This document shows positions 35,521-47,018 of a stretch of DNA of 64,000 bases, in pieces. The notes beneath the pieces were generated by a model that saw only the letters and a list, made by a program, of their open reading frames with translations, searched no databases and was not told the origin of the DNA. Source of the DNA: Undibacterium sp. Jales W-56 (GTDB taxonomy: Bacteria > Pseudomonadota > Gammaproteobacteria > Burkholderiales > Burkholderiaceae_D); the NCBI RefSeq assembly GCF_025548535.1, contig NZ_JAJLQW010000003.1:248001-312000 (forward strand), given 5' to 3'. A program made the position numbers and the translations under genes. The number at the start of each line of letters is the position of its first letter. Positions within the stretch are counted from its first letter, which is position 1.

Positions 35521-36548
35521 TGACCAACGACTTACACGATTTCATTCGCGGCTTGCCAAAAGCCGAACTCCATCTGCATATCGAAGGCTCGCTGGAGCCC
35601 GAACTGATGTTCGCACTGGCGCAGCGCAATGCCGTCAAATTGCCGTATGCCTCGGTAGAAGAAGTGCGGGCCGCGTATAACTTCAGCGACCTGCAATCGT
35701 TTTTGGATTTGTATTATGCCGGTGCGGCCGTGCTGCAGACCGAGCAGGATTTTTATGAACTGACCATGGCCTATATCGAGCGGGCGCTGGCGGACAATGT
35801 GCGCCATGTCGAATTGTTTTTCGATCCGCAAACCCATACTGCGCGCGGCATCCGCACTGAGATCGTATTCGCCGGGATTGCCCGCGCCTTGCGCGAAGCC
35901 AGGGCGGCACACGATTTTTCCGGCAGCATGATCTTGTGTTTCTTGCGCCATCTGAGCGAAGAAGATGCCTTTGCCGCGCTGGCAGCGGCACTCCCCCTGC
36001 GCGACCAGTATGCTGATCTGTGGAATGGCATAGGACTCGATTCCGCCGAGGTCGGCAATCCGCCGGAAAAATTTGCCGGCGTCTTTCAACAATGCCAGGA
36101 GCTGGGTTTCCGCCTGGTCGCCCATGCCGGCGAAGAAGGGCCGCCAGCGTATATTCACAGCGCGCTGGAGGTACTGCAAATCGAGCGCATCGATCACGGC
36201 GTGCGCGCTGAAGAAGACCCGGCATTGATGCAAAAACTTGTGCAAACCCAAATGCCGCTGACGGTCTGTCCGCTCTCGAATCTGAAGCTGTGCGTGGTCA
36301 CGGATTTACGCCAGCATAATCTGGCGCGCATGCTGCGTGCCGGTCTGTGCGTGACGATCAATTCCGACGACCCGGCATATTTCGGCGGTTACATGACGAC
36401 CAATTTCATCGCCACTGCCGACGCACTGGCGTTGACCCGTGAAGAATTGATCCAACTGGCGAAGAACAGTTTTTGTGCCTCGTTTGCCGCAGCAGAGCAG
36501 AAGCAGCAATGGCTGGACGAACTGGATGCGTATGTCCAGGCACATTGA
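35517..36548 (+). CDS. add: Adenosine deaminase
   Basis: A 343-residue metal-dependent deaminase. Metal ligands: LPKAELHLHIEGSLEPEL near the start, LVAHAGEEGPP, and TINSDDPAYFGGY; catalytic Glu in the HAGEEG stretch. It turns adenosine (or adenine, in the closely similar adenine deaminase clade) to inosine/hypoxanthine. The GLDSAEVGNPPEKF segment is typical of adenine deaminases of the same family, so adenine may be the true substrate. Starts inside the xdhC stop. Confidence 0.9.
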   Translation: MMTNDLHDFIRGLPKAELHLHIEGSLEPELMFALAQRNAVKLPYASVEEVRAAYNFSDLQSFLDLYYAGAAVLQTEQDFYELTMAYIERALADNVRHVELFFDPQTHTARGIRTEIVFAGIARALREARAAHDFSGSMILCFLRHLSEEDAFAALAAALPLRDQYADLWNGIGLDSAEVGNPPEKFAGVFQQCQELGFRLVAHAGEEGPPAYIHSALEVLQIERIDHGVRAEEDPALMQKLVQTQMPLTVCPLSNLKLCVVTDLRQHNLARMLRAGLCVTINSDDPAYFGGYMTTNFIATADALALTREELIQLAKNSFCASFAAAEQKQQWLDELDAYVQAH

Positions 36549-36579
36549 ATCGCGCGATCAACCAGTTCTTACGGATAAA

Positions 36580-37485
36580 TCAGCGTAGCCGGGACGACAC
36601 CACAATACCCGCCGCAATCAAGATAAACGCCGCCGCATGAAACCATTGCGGCCAGATGCCCAGCATCAGCGCCGACAGAATCGCGGCAAACACCGGCGTC
36701 AGATTGCCGAAAAACGCTGCCAGCGTCGGCCCGACCTGCGCCACCCCCAAACCCCAGCAGCGATAAGCGATGACCGACGGGCCGATGGCGACATACAGCA
36801 AGGCCAGGACCAGCCAGGGCGTCCACTGCACGGGCGCTGCGGACAAATGCTCGATCCCCGCCGCACTGCCTGCGAACACTAAACCGCAGACCGTCTGCAC
36901 CAATAAGAATTCTGCCCAGCCCCAGACCGGGCGGGCAGCGCCCTGCATCGATGCCGGCGGGCGCGCCAGCAGCCAGCTATAACCGGCCCACGCCATCACC
37001 GCCAACAGCATATACAAATCGCCCGGCACAAACTGCACCTGCGCCAATGCCGACAATTCCCCGCGCGACAGCACCAGGGCAACGCCCAGCAAAGAAAACA
37101 GTGCGCCAAGGATTTGATTGGGCCTGGGCTTTTCGCGATACAGCGCCGCACCGAGCAAGAGCATCCACACCGGCAGACTGGCCGCAATCAGCGTCACATT
37201 GAGCGGCGTCGAAGTGCGCAATGCCAGATATTGAAAAGCGTTATAACAACCGACGCCGAGCAAACCCAAGAGCAGCAAATACGGCCAGCGCAACAGCAAG
37301 TCGCGCGGACGCCGCAAGGCACGCCAACCCAGCGGCAACAGCAGCAGCAAAGCCAGGCTCCAGCGACAGGCATTCAATAACAAAGGCGGCATACTGCCGA
37401 CCGCCAAACGCCCGACCACCGCATTTCCCGCCCACAGCAGCGGCGGCAAGGTCAATAACAACGCAGTGCGGGAAGTGATTTTCAT
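36580..37485 (-). CDS. EamA/DMT family transporter
   Basis: A 301-residue, ten-helix exporter with two EamA repeats: LLTLPPLLWAGNAVVGRLAV at the start, and FFGNLTPVFAAILSALMLG near the end. The start at 37485 is preferred to an upstream ATG at 37530, which would add 15 unlike residues. Convergent with adenosine deaminase. Substrate unknown. Confidence 0.88.
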   Translation of the reverse strand: MKITSRTALLLTLPPLLWAGNAVVGRLAVGSMPPLLLNACRWSLALLLLLPLGWRALRRPRDLLLRWPYLLLLGLLGVGCYNAFQYLALRTSTPLNVTLIAASLPVWMLLLGAALYREKPRPNQILGALFSLLGVALVLSRGELSALAQVQFVPGDLYMLLAVMAWAGYSWLLARPPASMQGAARPVWGWAEFLLVQTVCGLVFAGSAAGIEHLSAAPVQWTPWLVLALLYVAIGPSVIAYRCWGLGVAQVGPTLAAFFGNLTPVFAAILSALMLGIWPQWFHAAAFILIAAGIVVSSRLR

Positions 37486-39853
<2,368 letters not shown>

Positions 39854-39915
39854 TTATTGTCTGTCTTTTCTAATGTTTCGGCCCTTAATCCGTGTAAATT
39901 GAAAGTCTCTGAAAA

Positions 39916-40785
39916 TTGAAAAACATAATTTTTCCTAAATGGAAACCTATACCTGTTGGTTCTCATTGTTGTGCTAATTTCATTAGCTCGATTTTTTTGT
40001 TTGTTTTTATTTTATTTCTCGGCGTCGGTTTGAATGCTCGAGCAGATGATACCGCCCCTGACGCTAACGCTTTGCATAATGTGTGGATTTACATCGAACA
40101 TAACGACTGCAAGGGGGCGGTCAAAGTCTTAAATGAGGGAATTGCAAATAAACATAAAGACATTCTCTTAATGGCAGGCACGATGTATGAGGAGGGAATA
40201 TGTTTAAAGAAAAATTGGGCGCAAGCATCATTACTGTATCAGAGCGCGCTTAGCGCTGGAAATAAATCGGGGTTAGCGCGACTCGTTTCAGGATACGCAG
40301 TTGCAGGCAGAGAACCAGCAACTTCTATTTGGTGGGCTGCGCAGAGTGACAAATACTTTTTCCCAGAATGTAAACCTAAAGCAGATCCAATAACGGAAAC
40401 TGATAAATTTATTGCTGAAATGAATACATGGTCAAAAGAGACTCTGGAAGCATGCGCTTATACTCTAGGTGTCGCATTTACCATTTTAGGTGAACTTGAT
40501 TTTCCTACCGATGCCTCGTTTTATGGAATTGCAGGAGATCTACTGATGACTTTTATGCCTTCAAAAGGCAGCGTTAATTGGGAAAAGGGCGAAGAAAGAG
40601 ACATGGGTTTTAAAGGTGTAGTCTCGGGCAATGCTGTAAGAAATAAAAAAAGCAGTTCAGTTAAAGATAGCTTGATTACAAACGCCTACGCCATTAGTGA
40701 CAGGGCGCTAAAACGTTACACTCAACCTCTCAATATCAATCCAGCATGGCAATATCAATTGACATATAAGTTTATTATTAAATAG
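39916..40785 (+). CDS. AT-rich exported Sel1-like repeat protein
   Basis: A 289-residue protein with an N-terminal signal or anchor (about 22-44, IFLFVFILFLGVGLNARA) and one or two Sel1-like helical repeats (LLMAGTMYEEGICLKKNWAQASLLYQ in parts). The C-terminal half is not recognised. The gene is clearly more AT-rich than its neighbours, with A-rich codons, suggesting recent acquisition. It overlaps the LysR gene tail to tail by 8 nt. Confidence 0.75.
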   Translation: MKNIIFPKWKPIPVGSHCCANFISSIFLFVFILFLGVGLNARADDTAPDANALHNVWIYIEHNDCKGAVKVLNEGIANKHKDILLMAGTMYEEGICLKKNWAQASLLYQSALSAGNKSGLARLVSGYAVAGREPATSIWWAAQSDKYFFPECKPKADPITETDKFIAEMNTWSKETLEACAYTLGVAFTILGELDFPTDASFYGIAGDLLMTFMPSKGSVNWEKGEERDMGFKGVVSGNAVRNKKSSSVKDSLITNAYAISDRALKRYTQPLNINPAWQYQLTYKFIIK

Positions 40786-41713
40786 TTTCCGTCATCACCT
40801 CCCGCGAAGCATCCGCCACAATCCGCCGCAGCCACTGCACCTCAGTCGCCGCATGCGAACGCTCATGCCAGAGCATGAAGAAACGCATCTTCGGCATCGC
40901 AACCGGCATAGGCAATACCGCAATCGGATATTGCCCGACAAAATGCATGGCAAAGCTGCGGCTCGTGGTGAAAATCAAATCGGTGCGCGCCAATACATCC
41001 GGCACCATGCCGAAATACGGGATCGTCATTTGAATATTGCGCTTCAGTCCCTGCTCGGCCAGCGCGCTGTCGATGATGCTGCGGTGGCCCATCATGTAAG
41101 GCGTCGGCGCCAGGTGCGGCATCTCTAAATAGTATTTGAGCGAGAGTCCTTTTTTCACAATCGGATGTTTGTGATTGACCATGCAGACCAGCTCGTCTTC
41201 AAACAAATGGGCGAGATGCAGATGCGGCGGCTGCTCCGGCCAGTTGCCGATCACGCAGTCCAATTCACCCGTTTCCAGTGCCGACGCATAATCGAATCCG
41301 GCGTTCAGGGAATGGATCACCAGCCCCGCATGCGGGGCCTGCTCACGGATTTTTTCCATGATCATGGGAATCAGCAGGACGCTCAGATAATCCGGTGCGC
41401 CGAGATGAAACACCCTTTGCGTTTGCGCCGGTACAAAACTCGGCGCCGGATGCGCGATGCTTTCCAGCACGCTCAGGCCCTGCTTTGCCAGCAGCAATAA
41501 TTCTTCGCCGCGTTCGGTCGCCGTCATGCCGTTTTTGCCGCGTACCAGGATCGCATCGCCGGTGATCTCGCGCAGCCGCTTGAGCATATTGCTGATCGCC
41601 GGCTGTGACTGCCCCAGTTTCATCGCGGTGCGGGTGACGCTACGCTCGGTCAGCAGGGTATGCAAGACGCGCAATAAATTAGTGTCGAGATGATCGCTGG
41701 GACGGTGACTCAT
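40778..41713 (-). CDS. LysR family transcriptional regulator
   Basis: A 311-residue LysR regulator: winged HTH (about 5-65, LLRVLHTLLTERSVTRTA and GQSQPAISNMLKRL) and substrate-binding domain. Resembles the NodD/NahR/SyrM sub-group. No divergent gene sits at its promoter: the amidotransferase is upstream of it on the same strand. Its inducer is unknown. Confidence 0.92.
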   Translation of the reverse strand: MSHRPSDHLDTNLLRVLHTLLTERSVTRTAMKLGQSQPAISNMLKRLREITGDAILVRGKNGMTATERGEELLLLAKQGLSVLESIAHPAPSFVPAQTQRVFHLGAPDYLSVLLIPMIMEKIREQAPHAGLVIHSLNAGFDYASALETGELDCVIGNWPEQPPHLHLAHLFEDELVCMVNHKHPIVKKGLSLKYYLEMPHLAPTPYMMGHRSIIDSALAEQGLKRNIQMTIPYFGMVPDVLARTDLIFTTSRSFAMHFVGQYPIAVLPMPVAMPKMRFFMLWHERSHAATEVQWLRRIVADASREVMTETI

Positions 41714-41734
41714 GATGGGATCAATGGAAAACTT

Positions 41735-42508
41735 TTAATAGGCTGGTGCGACAGCGCCATCGACAAAAACCAATAACTCACCCGGGGCGAACTGCGTCCA
41801 GACTTCATTATTGGTGAGCGGCTCGGTGACGATCACGGCAACCCGGTCTTGCGGTGTGGTGACCTCGGAAAAATCCACCGCGACTTCTTCATCCGCCAGG
41901 CTGGCGGTGGCAAACGGGTATTTTCTGACGATGTAATGCAACTTGGTCGAGCAATGCACGAACAGCGCTTCGCCATTCGACAGCATCATATTGAAGGTGC
42001 CGTAGCGGGCGATTTCGGTGGTAATCAGGCGCAGGAAATTGGTCAGCTCCGCCATCGACGGCAGGGTAGCGCCAAACTGGCGGCGCATCTCTTGCAGCAC
42101 ATAGCAAAACGCCTGTTCGCTGTCGGTACTGCCTACCGGGCGATAGGCGCTGTCGAGTTTTGGCGCAAAATCTTTCAGGTCGCCGTTATGCGCAAACACC
42201 CAATAACGTCCCCAGCATTCGCGCACAAACGGATGGCAATTCTCCAGCGTGACCTGACCTTGGGTGGCCTTGCGGATATGCGCAATGACGTTTTTTGACT
42301 TGATCGGATAACGCTTGATCAGCTCGGCAATCGGCGACGCGACTGCGGCCTGGTGATCGACAAAATGGCGCACGCCATTGCCTTCAAAAAAAGCGATGCC
42401 CCAGCCGTCCTTGTGTTCATCGGTGCGGCCGCCGCGTGTGGCAAAGCCCGTGAAGCTGAACACGATATCGGTCGGGGTATTGCAATTCATTCCTAATAGT
42501 TGACACAT
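41735..42508 (-). CDS. Class II glutamine amidotransferase (YafJ-like)
   Basis: A 257-residue Ntn-type amidotransferase. The start at 42508 puts the catalytic Cys at position 2 (MCQLLGMNCNTPTD); an upstream ATG would hide it. HKDGWGIAFFEG, HIRKATQGQVTLENCHPF and the HNGDLKDFAPK segment are typical of YafJ. YafJ-like proteins lack the synthetase domain, so the acceptor of the amide is unknown. It lies 21 nt upstream of the LysR start and may share its transcript. Confidence 0.9.
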   Translation of the reverse strand: MCQLLGMNCNTPTDIVFSFTGFATRGGRTDEHKDGWGIAFFEGNGVRHFVDHQAAVASPIAELIKRYPIKSKNVIAHIRKATQGQVTLENCHPFVRECWGRYWVFAHNGDLKDFAPKLDSAYRPVGSTDSEQAFCYVLQEMRRQFGATLPSMAELTNFLRLITTEIARYGTFNMMLSNGEALFVHCSTKLHYIVRKYPFATASLADEEVAVDFSEVTTPQDRVAVIVTEPLTNNEVWTQFAPGELLVFVDGAVAPAY

Positions 42509-42614
42509 AGTCGGGCACACAGTTGGGCGCAATGCGGCTTTGCATAATGTTCAAGCTTAGCACCATTGCGGCGTGCCGACTACGTCGGTGCGACTGAGCA
42601 ACGCCTGGCGCCCT

Positions 42615-45095
42615 TTACCACTCGCGGATGGTGGTATTGCTGTACGCCGCATCATTACGTATTTCACTTTCAATAAATGGCAGTTTCAGCCAGTTCTTGG
42701 CTGCGTAACGATCGGTGTAATTGCCGGAGCGGATAGATGCCGCATCATCCGACAGCGAGAAGGTCAGGAAGGTATGCGCCTCGACCCCGCTGCCGGTGAA
42801 AGACACGATTTGCATATAGCTATTGCCGTTCGGGTTGCCATCCATGCTGTAACCGCCCTGATCCAGGCGATTTTCTGAGCAGGCGACGGTGAAGTAGCCG
42901 GCATTTTCACAGCCGCCAAATAAACCTATCTTGCGTTGATGGCGCGTCACAAACAGCGTGTCGCCGCGCAATGCATTCATGGTGTAGCCGCTGTTCTGTA
43001 CCCGCAATACAGCGGCACCCAAGGCTTGCTGCAGGGTCAGTGCGTTCGCAGGATTGATGTCGCGCGGCGTGTGAAGCGGATCAGCCGGATTGAACTGGAC
43101 TTGGTAGAGCTGCGTAGCTGGCAGCAACGAGGCACGACGCCAGAACTCGTCCCAGACGTGGGCGCCGCGTGCGTTCGGGTTGCCGCTATTGTCCCAGACC
43201 GCCAGCGCCGCACAGGCACTGCTCAGATTGACCGAGGTCGCCGGCAGGCTCACGCCGGTTTCCGGGTCGCCGGTAATCGTGACGCTGGCACTCGCACAGA
43301 TCAAAGGCAAGACCTGGGTCTTGAATAATTCAGCCGTCAGCACGCGACTGTTCAACACCATTTGTTTGACGATATCGACGCTGGCTTTAGTCCCTGCATA
43401 GCCATCCGTTCCGTCGAGCCGGCCTTGCGCCATGCTGTGGCCGAGGCGGGTGCGCATGCTCAGCGCTTCTGTTCCGGCGCTGCCGATGATGTCGGCAAAT
43501 CCGGTTAACAGCGCTTTAGGGTTGCTGCTCCAGTAGCTGTCATTCATGTTCGCGACATAGTCGCTGCGCAACAGACTTGGCAATCGGGCCACCCCGAATG
43601 CGCCTCGCTGTGCGGAGTCGCTATCGGTGCTCCAATCGCAGGCACTGCGGGCGCCGTCGAGAAAGGGGACGCGCGGCAAATACGCCGCCAGCGCCTGTCC
43701 GGTCGGCGTGGTGCAGCTTGCGGCCTGGGCGTTGGTCACGTTCGGCACCGCTCCCATGTCGGCATACCATGCCTGGCCTGAGGCGCGACCGATCGCTGCG
43801 GTATTCACCCAGGGGGTGGCGAGTTCTTCCTTTTGGATGCGGATAAATTCATCCAGCGATTGGGCCTGGTTCCAGCGCATCCAGTTGCGGAAGCTATGAT
43901 AGTTGGTCGCATTGATATCGCGGATCGCAAAGGCTGTGGCGGTATTCCAGCTCAGTGCCGGATTCAGCAAACCCAGATTCAGCAGCGGGCCGTATTCAGA
44001 ACGATATAAAGTGCGCTTCGCCACGCCAAGACGGCCATCGGCTTGCCGGACGCTGACCGCGATAGTATTGGCTGTCATGCGCACTTTTTTGCCGTCCTTG
44101 ACATAACTCGTGGTGTCGCCGTTGGCTAGCGTCAATTCAACTATACCGAAGCGGCGTGCAGTCGAAACCGTATGCGTCCAGGCGACATTCTCGTTAAAGC
44201 CGATCAGGATCACCGGCACGCCGAGAAAGGAGGCGCCGCTGACATTCAGCTGACCCGGGATCGTCAATTGGGCCTGATAAAAACGATCGCCGCCGCGCCA
44301 GTACCAGTGCGGATTACCGAACAATAAAGGACTGGCGGTCGTGGTCGCCGCGCTGCCGTAGGCAATCATATTGCTGCCTATGCCCTGGCTACCGCCGACC
44401 TGCATTTGCGGCGCGCTGGTTTGGGCTGGATCGAATGGCAAGGCTGCGACAGTTTTACTGGCTGCATCGGGCGGTACGGCGCTGGCGATGCCGTTCACAA
44501 AATTGCTATAACCGCCCGCCAGATTGGCCGCATACATGCGCCGGTACACATCGGCGGGCCGTATCGGCTGCACCCAGTCGGCATAACGACAGGCGCTATG
44601 GGCGGTATTGCTGCTTGCCCTCAGCGTGCGCAGATAGCGGTTATAGCCGGCGGCAAAACCCCGTACCAGACTGCGCAGCTCTTGCGTTTGCGCCGCGACC
44701 ATGCGGCTCAAGGCGTCGCTGCTGATAACTTGTTTATGGAAAAAATCCGAATCCAGATTGCGTGCCGGCTCCAGCGTGGATGCCGCAACCGGGAGCGCAT
44801 CGGCCCCCAGGTATCTGGAGCGTTCGCCGCGATAAGTCAGGAACGCATCGGCCATGGTGCAGAGATTGTCTTCGGCCTGCGCATAACCATAGCCATAGCC
44901 AAGATCGCCCCAATTCGCGGCCTTGATATGCGGCACGCCAAGACTGGTACGACGAATATCGGCCTGATAATTGCGAGAGCTCATGGCATCGAGATCATCG
45001 TCGATCACGCCCTGCGCCATCAGCGGCGGTGCCAACGATATCAGGCACAGCACGGGCATCATGGTTAATCCCAACTTCATCCGGCGTAAGCTCAT
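42615..45095 (-). CDS. Penicillin acylase / AHL acylase family protein
   Basis: An 826-residue Ntn-hydrolase precursor. Signal peptide (about 1-27, ending PPLMA). The alpha chain runs to about 240; autocleavage would leave Ser241 as the N-terminal nucleophile (GGSQGIG/SNMIAYG). HTVSTARRFG, GFNENVAWTH and FGNPHWYW are conserved. The start at 45095 follows AAGGAG. Members hydrolyse acyl-homoserine lactones (PvdQ, QuiP) or penicillins; the substrate cannot be read here, but quorum quenching is plausible. Confidence 0.88.
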   Translation of the reverse strand: MSLRRMKLGLTMMPVLCLISLAPPLMAQGVIDDDLDAMSSRNYQADIRRTSLGVPHIKAANWGDLGYGYGYAQAEDNLCTMADAFLTYRGERSRYLGADALPVAASTLEPARNLDSDFFHKQVISSDALSRMVAAQTQELRSLVRGFAAGYNRYLRTLRASSNTAHSACRYADWVQPIRPADVYRRMYAANLAGGYSNFVNGIASAVPPDAASKTVAALPFDPAQTSAPQMQVGGSQGIGSNMIAYGSAATTTASPLLFGNPHWYWRGGDRFYQAQLTIPGQLNVSGASFLGVPVILIGFNENVAWTHTVSTARRFGIVELTLANGDTTSYVKDGKKVRMTANTIAVSVRQADGRLGVAKRTLYRSEYGPLLNLGLLNPALSWNTATAFAIRDINATNYHSFRNWMRWNQAQSLDEFIRIQKEELATPWVNTAAIGRASGQAWYADMGAVPNVTNAQAASCTTPTGQALAAYLPRVPFLDGARSACDWSTDSDSAQRGAFGVARLPSLLRSDYVANMNDSYWSSNPKALLTGFADIIGSAGTEALSMRTRLGHSMAQGRLDGTDGYAGTKASVDIVKQMVLNSRVLTAELFKTQVLPLICASASVTITGDPETGVSLPATSVNLSSACAALAVWDNSGNPNARGAHVWDEFWRRASLLPATQLYQVQFNPADPLHTPRDINPANALTLQQALGAAVLRVQNSGYTMNALRGDTLFVTRHQRKIGLFGGCENAGYFTVACSENRLDQGGYSMDGNPNGNSYMQIVSFTGSGVEAHTFLTFSLSDDAASIRSGNYTDRYAAKNWLKLPFIESEIRNDAAYSNTTIREW

Positions 45096-45266
45096 CTTGA
45101 CTCCTTGGTGGTAGCGTGAAGAAACGGCACAAAACAGCGGATCGCATGAAACAGCCATCCGCCATTTCGTAGAGTTGAAATTATTGAAACATATTATTAA
45201 CAAGTAATATGTTTTATGCAATTGATAATTATTGACTTGCTGAATGGAAATAATGCATAGAAAAAT

Positions 45267-45334
45267 CTATCCGCAATATGGGCGCGTCTTCCCGGGCAAA
45301 AATGCCTGGAAAGGCGCTCCAGTATTGCGGATAG
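45267..45334. terminator. Large hairpin downstream of mnmE
   Basis: CTATCCGCAATA pairs with TATTGCGGATAG, and an imperfect inner stem surrounds a core of CCGGGCAAAAATGCCTGG. On the minus strand it is followed by A-TTTTT, which fits an mnmE terminator; on the plus strand C-TTTTT follows. The core resembles the hairpin at 51909-51954. Confidence 0.7.
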
Positions 45335-45406
45335 CTTTTTAAAATGAGGATATGGAACCGGTTAATCGCTACGACCTGGACTCAACATAAGTAAAGAGCG
45401 TGCGAT

Positions 45407-46849
45407 TTATTTGCCGATACAAAAGCGCGAAAAAATCACACCGAGTAAATCATCGGATGTGAACTCACCCGTAATGCTGTTCAGGCGATCTTGGGTCAGT
45501 CGCAGCTCTTCGGCAAACAGATCGAGCGACTGATCGTTTTGCGCAGCATAGTCGGCGGCATTTTGCAGATGCTCATGTGCATGTTTCAACGCAATCAGAT
45601 GGCGTTCGCGCGCGAGGTACAGCGATTCACCGGTCTGTTGCCAGCCGGCGATGCGCAGCAGTTCTTTGCGCAGCAAATCAATCCCGAGATGATCCTGTGC
45701 CGACAGGTACACATGGGTCGCATCGTCCATCTCATCGACGCTAGGATGATGACCGGACAAATCAATCTTGTTCCAGATACGGATCACCGGCACATCGTCG
45801 GGAAAGCGTGCGACGATGCCTTCGTCGGCGCGGGTCGGGCCGCGACTTGCATCGAGCAAGTGCAAGATCACATCGGCCTTATTTACCTCGGCCCAGGTGC
45901 GCTCAATGCCGATACGCTCTACCGTATCAATCGTGCTGCGATGTTCGTCGGGATGCAATTCATCGTCATCGTGACGGATACCGGCCGTGTCGATAATATT
46001 CAGCGGAATACCTTCGATATGTATGGTCTCGGTCACCTTGTCGCGGGTGGTACCGGCGATCGCCGTGACGATGGCAACATCGTCGCCGGCCAGCGCATTC
46101 AACAACGAGGATTTGCCGACATTCGGCTGGCCGGCCAACACCACGTTCAGACCGGCGCGCAACAAGGCGCCTTGCGCCGCTTGCTGGAACACCGCCTGCA
46201 GCGCCGCTTGTATGGCGCTGAGCTGGCCACGCGCATCGGACTTTTCCAGAAAGTCGATTTCCTCTTCCGGAAAATCCAGGGTCGCTTCGACCAGCATGCG
46301 CAAGTGGACGACTTTCTCAACCAGGGCATGAATGACTTTGGAAAACACGCCGGACAAGGATTGTGAAGCGGATTTTGCAGCGGCTTCGGTCGATGCCTCG
46401 ATCAAATCCGATACCGCTTCTGCCTGCGCCAGATCGAGCTTGTCGTTCAGGAATGCGCGCTGGGTAAACTCGCCGGGCTGCGCCAGCCGCAGGCCCGCTG
46501 CCTGACCTGCTTCCAGGCAACGGGTCAGCAACATCTGCATGACGACCGGACCGCCATGTCCCTGCAACTCCAGCACATCCTCGCCGGTGTAGGAATGCGG
46601 TCCTTTGAAGTAAATCACGATGCCCTGATCGATCACGCTGCCATCGGCTTGCGTAAACGGCAGATAAGTCGCGTGGCGCGGCGTGAGCGGCTTGGCCTTC
46701 AGCACCCCGGCAAACAAGGCGTCGATAATCGGCGTTAAATCCTTGCCGGAAATACGCACCACGCCGATACCGCCGCGTCCGGGGGCGGTAGCAATCGCGG
46801 TGATCGGCGTGCTGTCGTAGCTGCTAAGCGATGTACTGTGTTGGTTCAT
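45407..46849 (-). CDS. mnmE: tRNA modification GTPase MnmE
   Basis: A 480-residue GTPase: N-terminal tetrahydrofolate-binding domain, a helical domain, and an inserted G domain with [14 protein letters not shown] (Walker A), DTAGIR and NKID. It ends in FCIGK, the catalytic C-x-G-K motif. With MnmG it makes the 5-carboxymethylaminomethyl group on U34 of tRNAs. Typical neighbour of yidC near oriC. Confidence 0.97.
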   Translation of the reverse strand: MNQHSTSLSSYDSTPITAIATAPGRGGIGVVRISGKDLTPIIDALFAGVLKAKPLTPRHATYLPFTQADGSVIDQGIVIYFKGPHSYTGEDVLELQGHGGPVVMQMLLTRCLEAGQAAGLRLAQPGEFTQRAFLNDKLDLAQAEAVSDLIEASTEAAAKSASQSLSGVFSKVIHALVEKVVHLRMLVEATLDFPEEEIDFLEKSDARGQLSAIQAALQAVFQQAAQGALLRAGLNVVLAGQPNVGKSSLLNALAGDDVAIVTAIAGTTRDKVTETIHIEGIPLNIIDTAGIRHDDDELHPDEHRSTIDTVERIGIERTWAEVNKADVILHLLDASRGPTRADEGIVARFPDDVPVIRIWNKIDLSGHHPSVDEMDDATHVYLSAQDHLGIDLLRKELLRIAGWQQTGESLYLARERHLIALKHAHEHLQNAADYAAQNDQSLDLFAEELRLTQDRLNSITGEFTSDDLLGVIFSRFCIGK

Positions 46850-46941
46850 GTTGAAATTCTAACCCTGCACGCAAATGGCGCAGAAAAATTGTCAGGCTTG
46901 TGACGCAAATGCCACATAAAGAACGTGAGCTGGCGGCGTCG

Positions 46942-46975
46942 AAAAAAAAGCCCATGATCGGCATGGGCTTTTTAA
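46942..46975 (-). terminator. Rho-independent terminator of yidC
   Basis: On the minus strand, stem AAAGCCCATG/CATGGGCTTT with a five-base loop and an eight-T run. It closes the rpmH-rnpA-yidD-yidC operon. Confidence 0.88.
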
Positions 46976-47018
46976 ACTCTGGCTTGCTGCGTATTGTTGT
47001 TTATCTCGCTGCTGACAT

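Noticed and set aside
45491-46366. 291-residue frame antisense to mnmE
   Set aside because: Shadow of mnmE; no features of its own.
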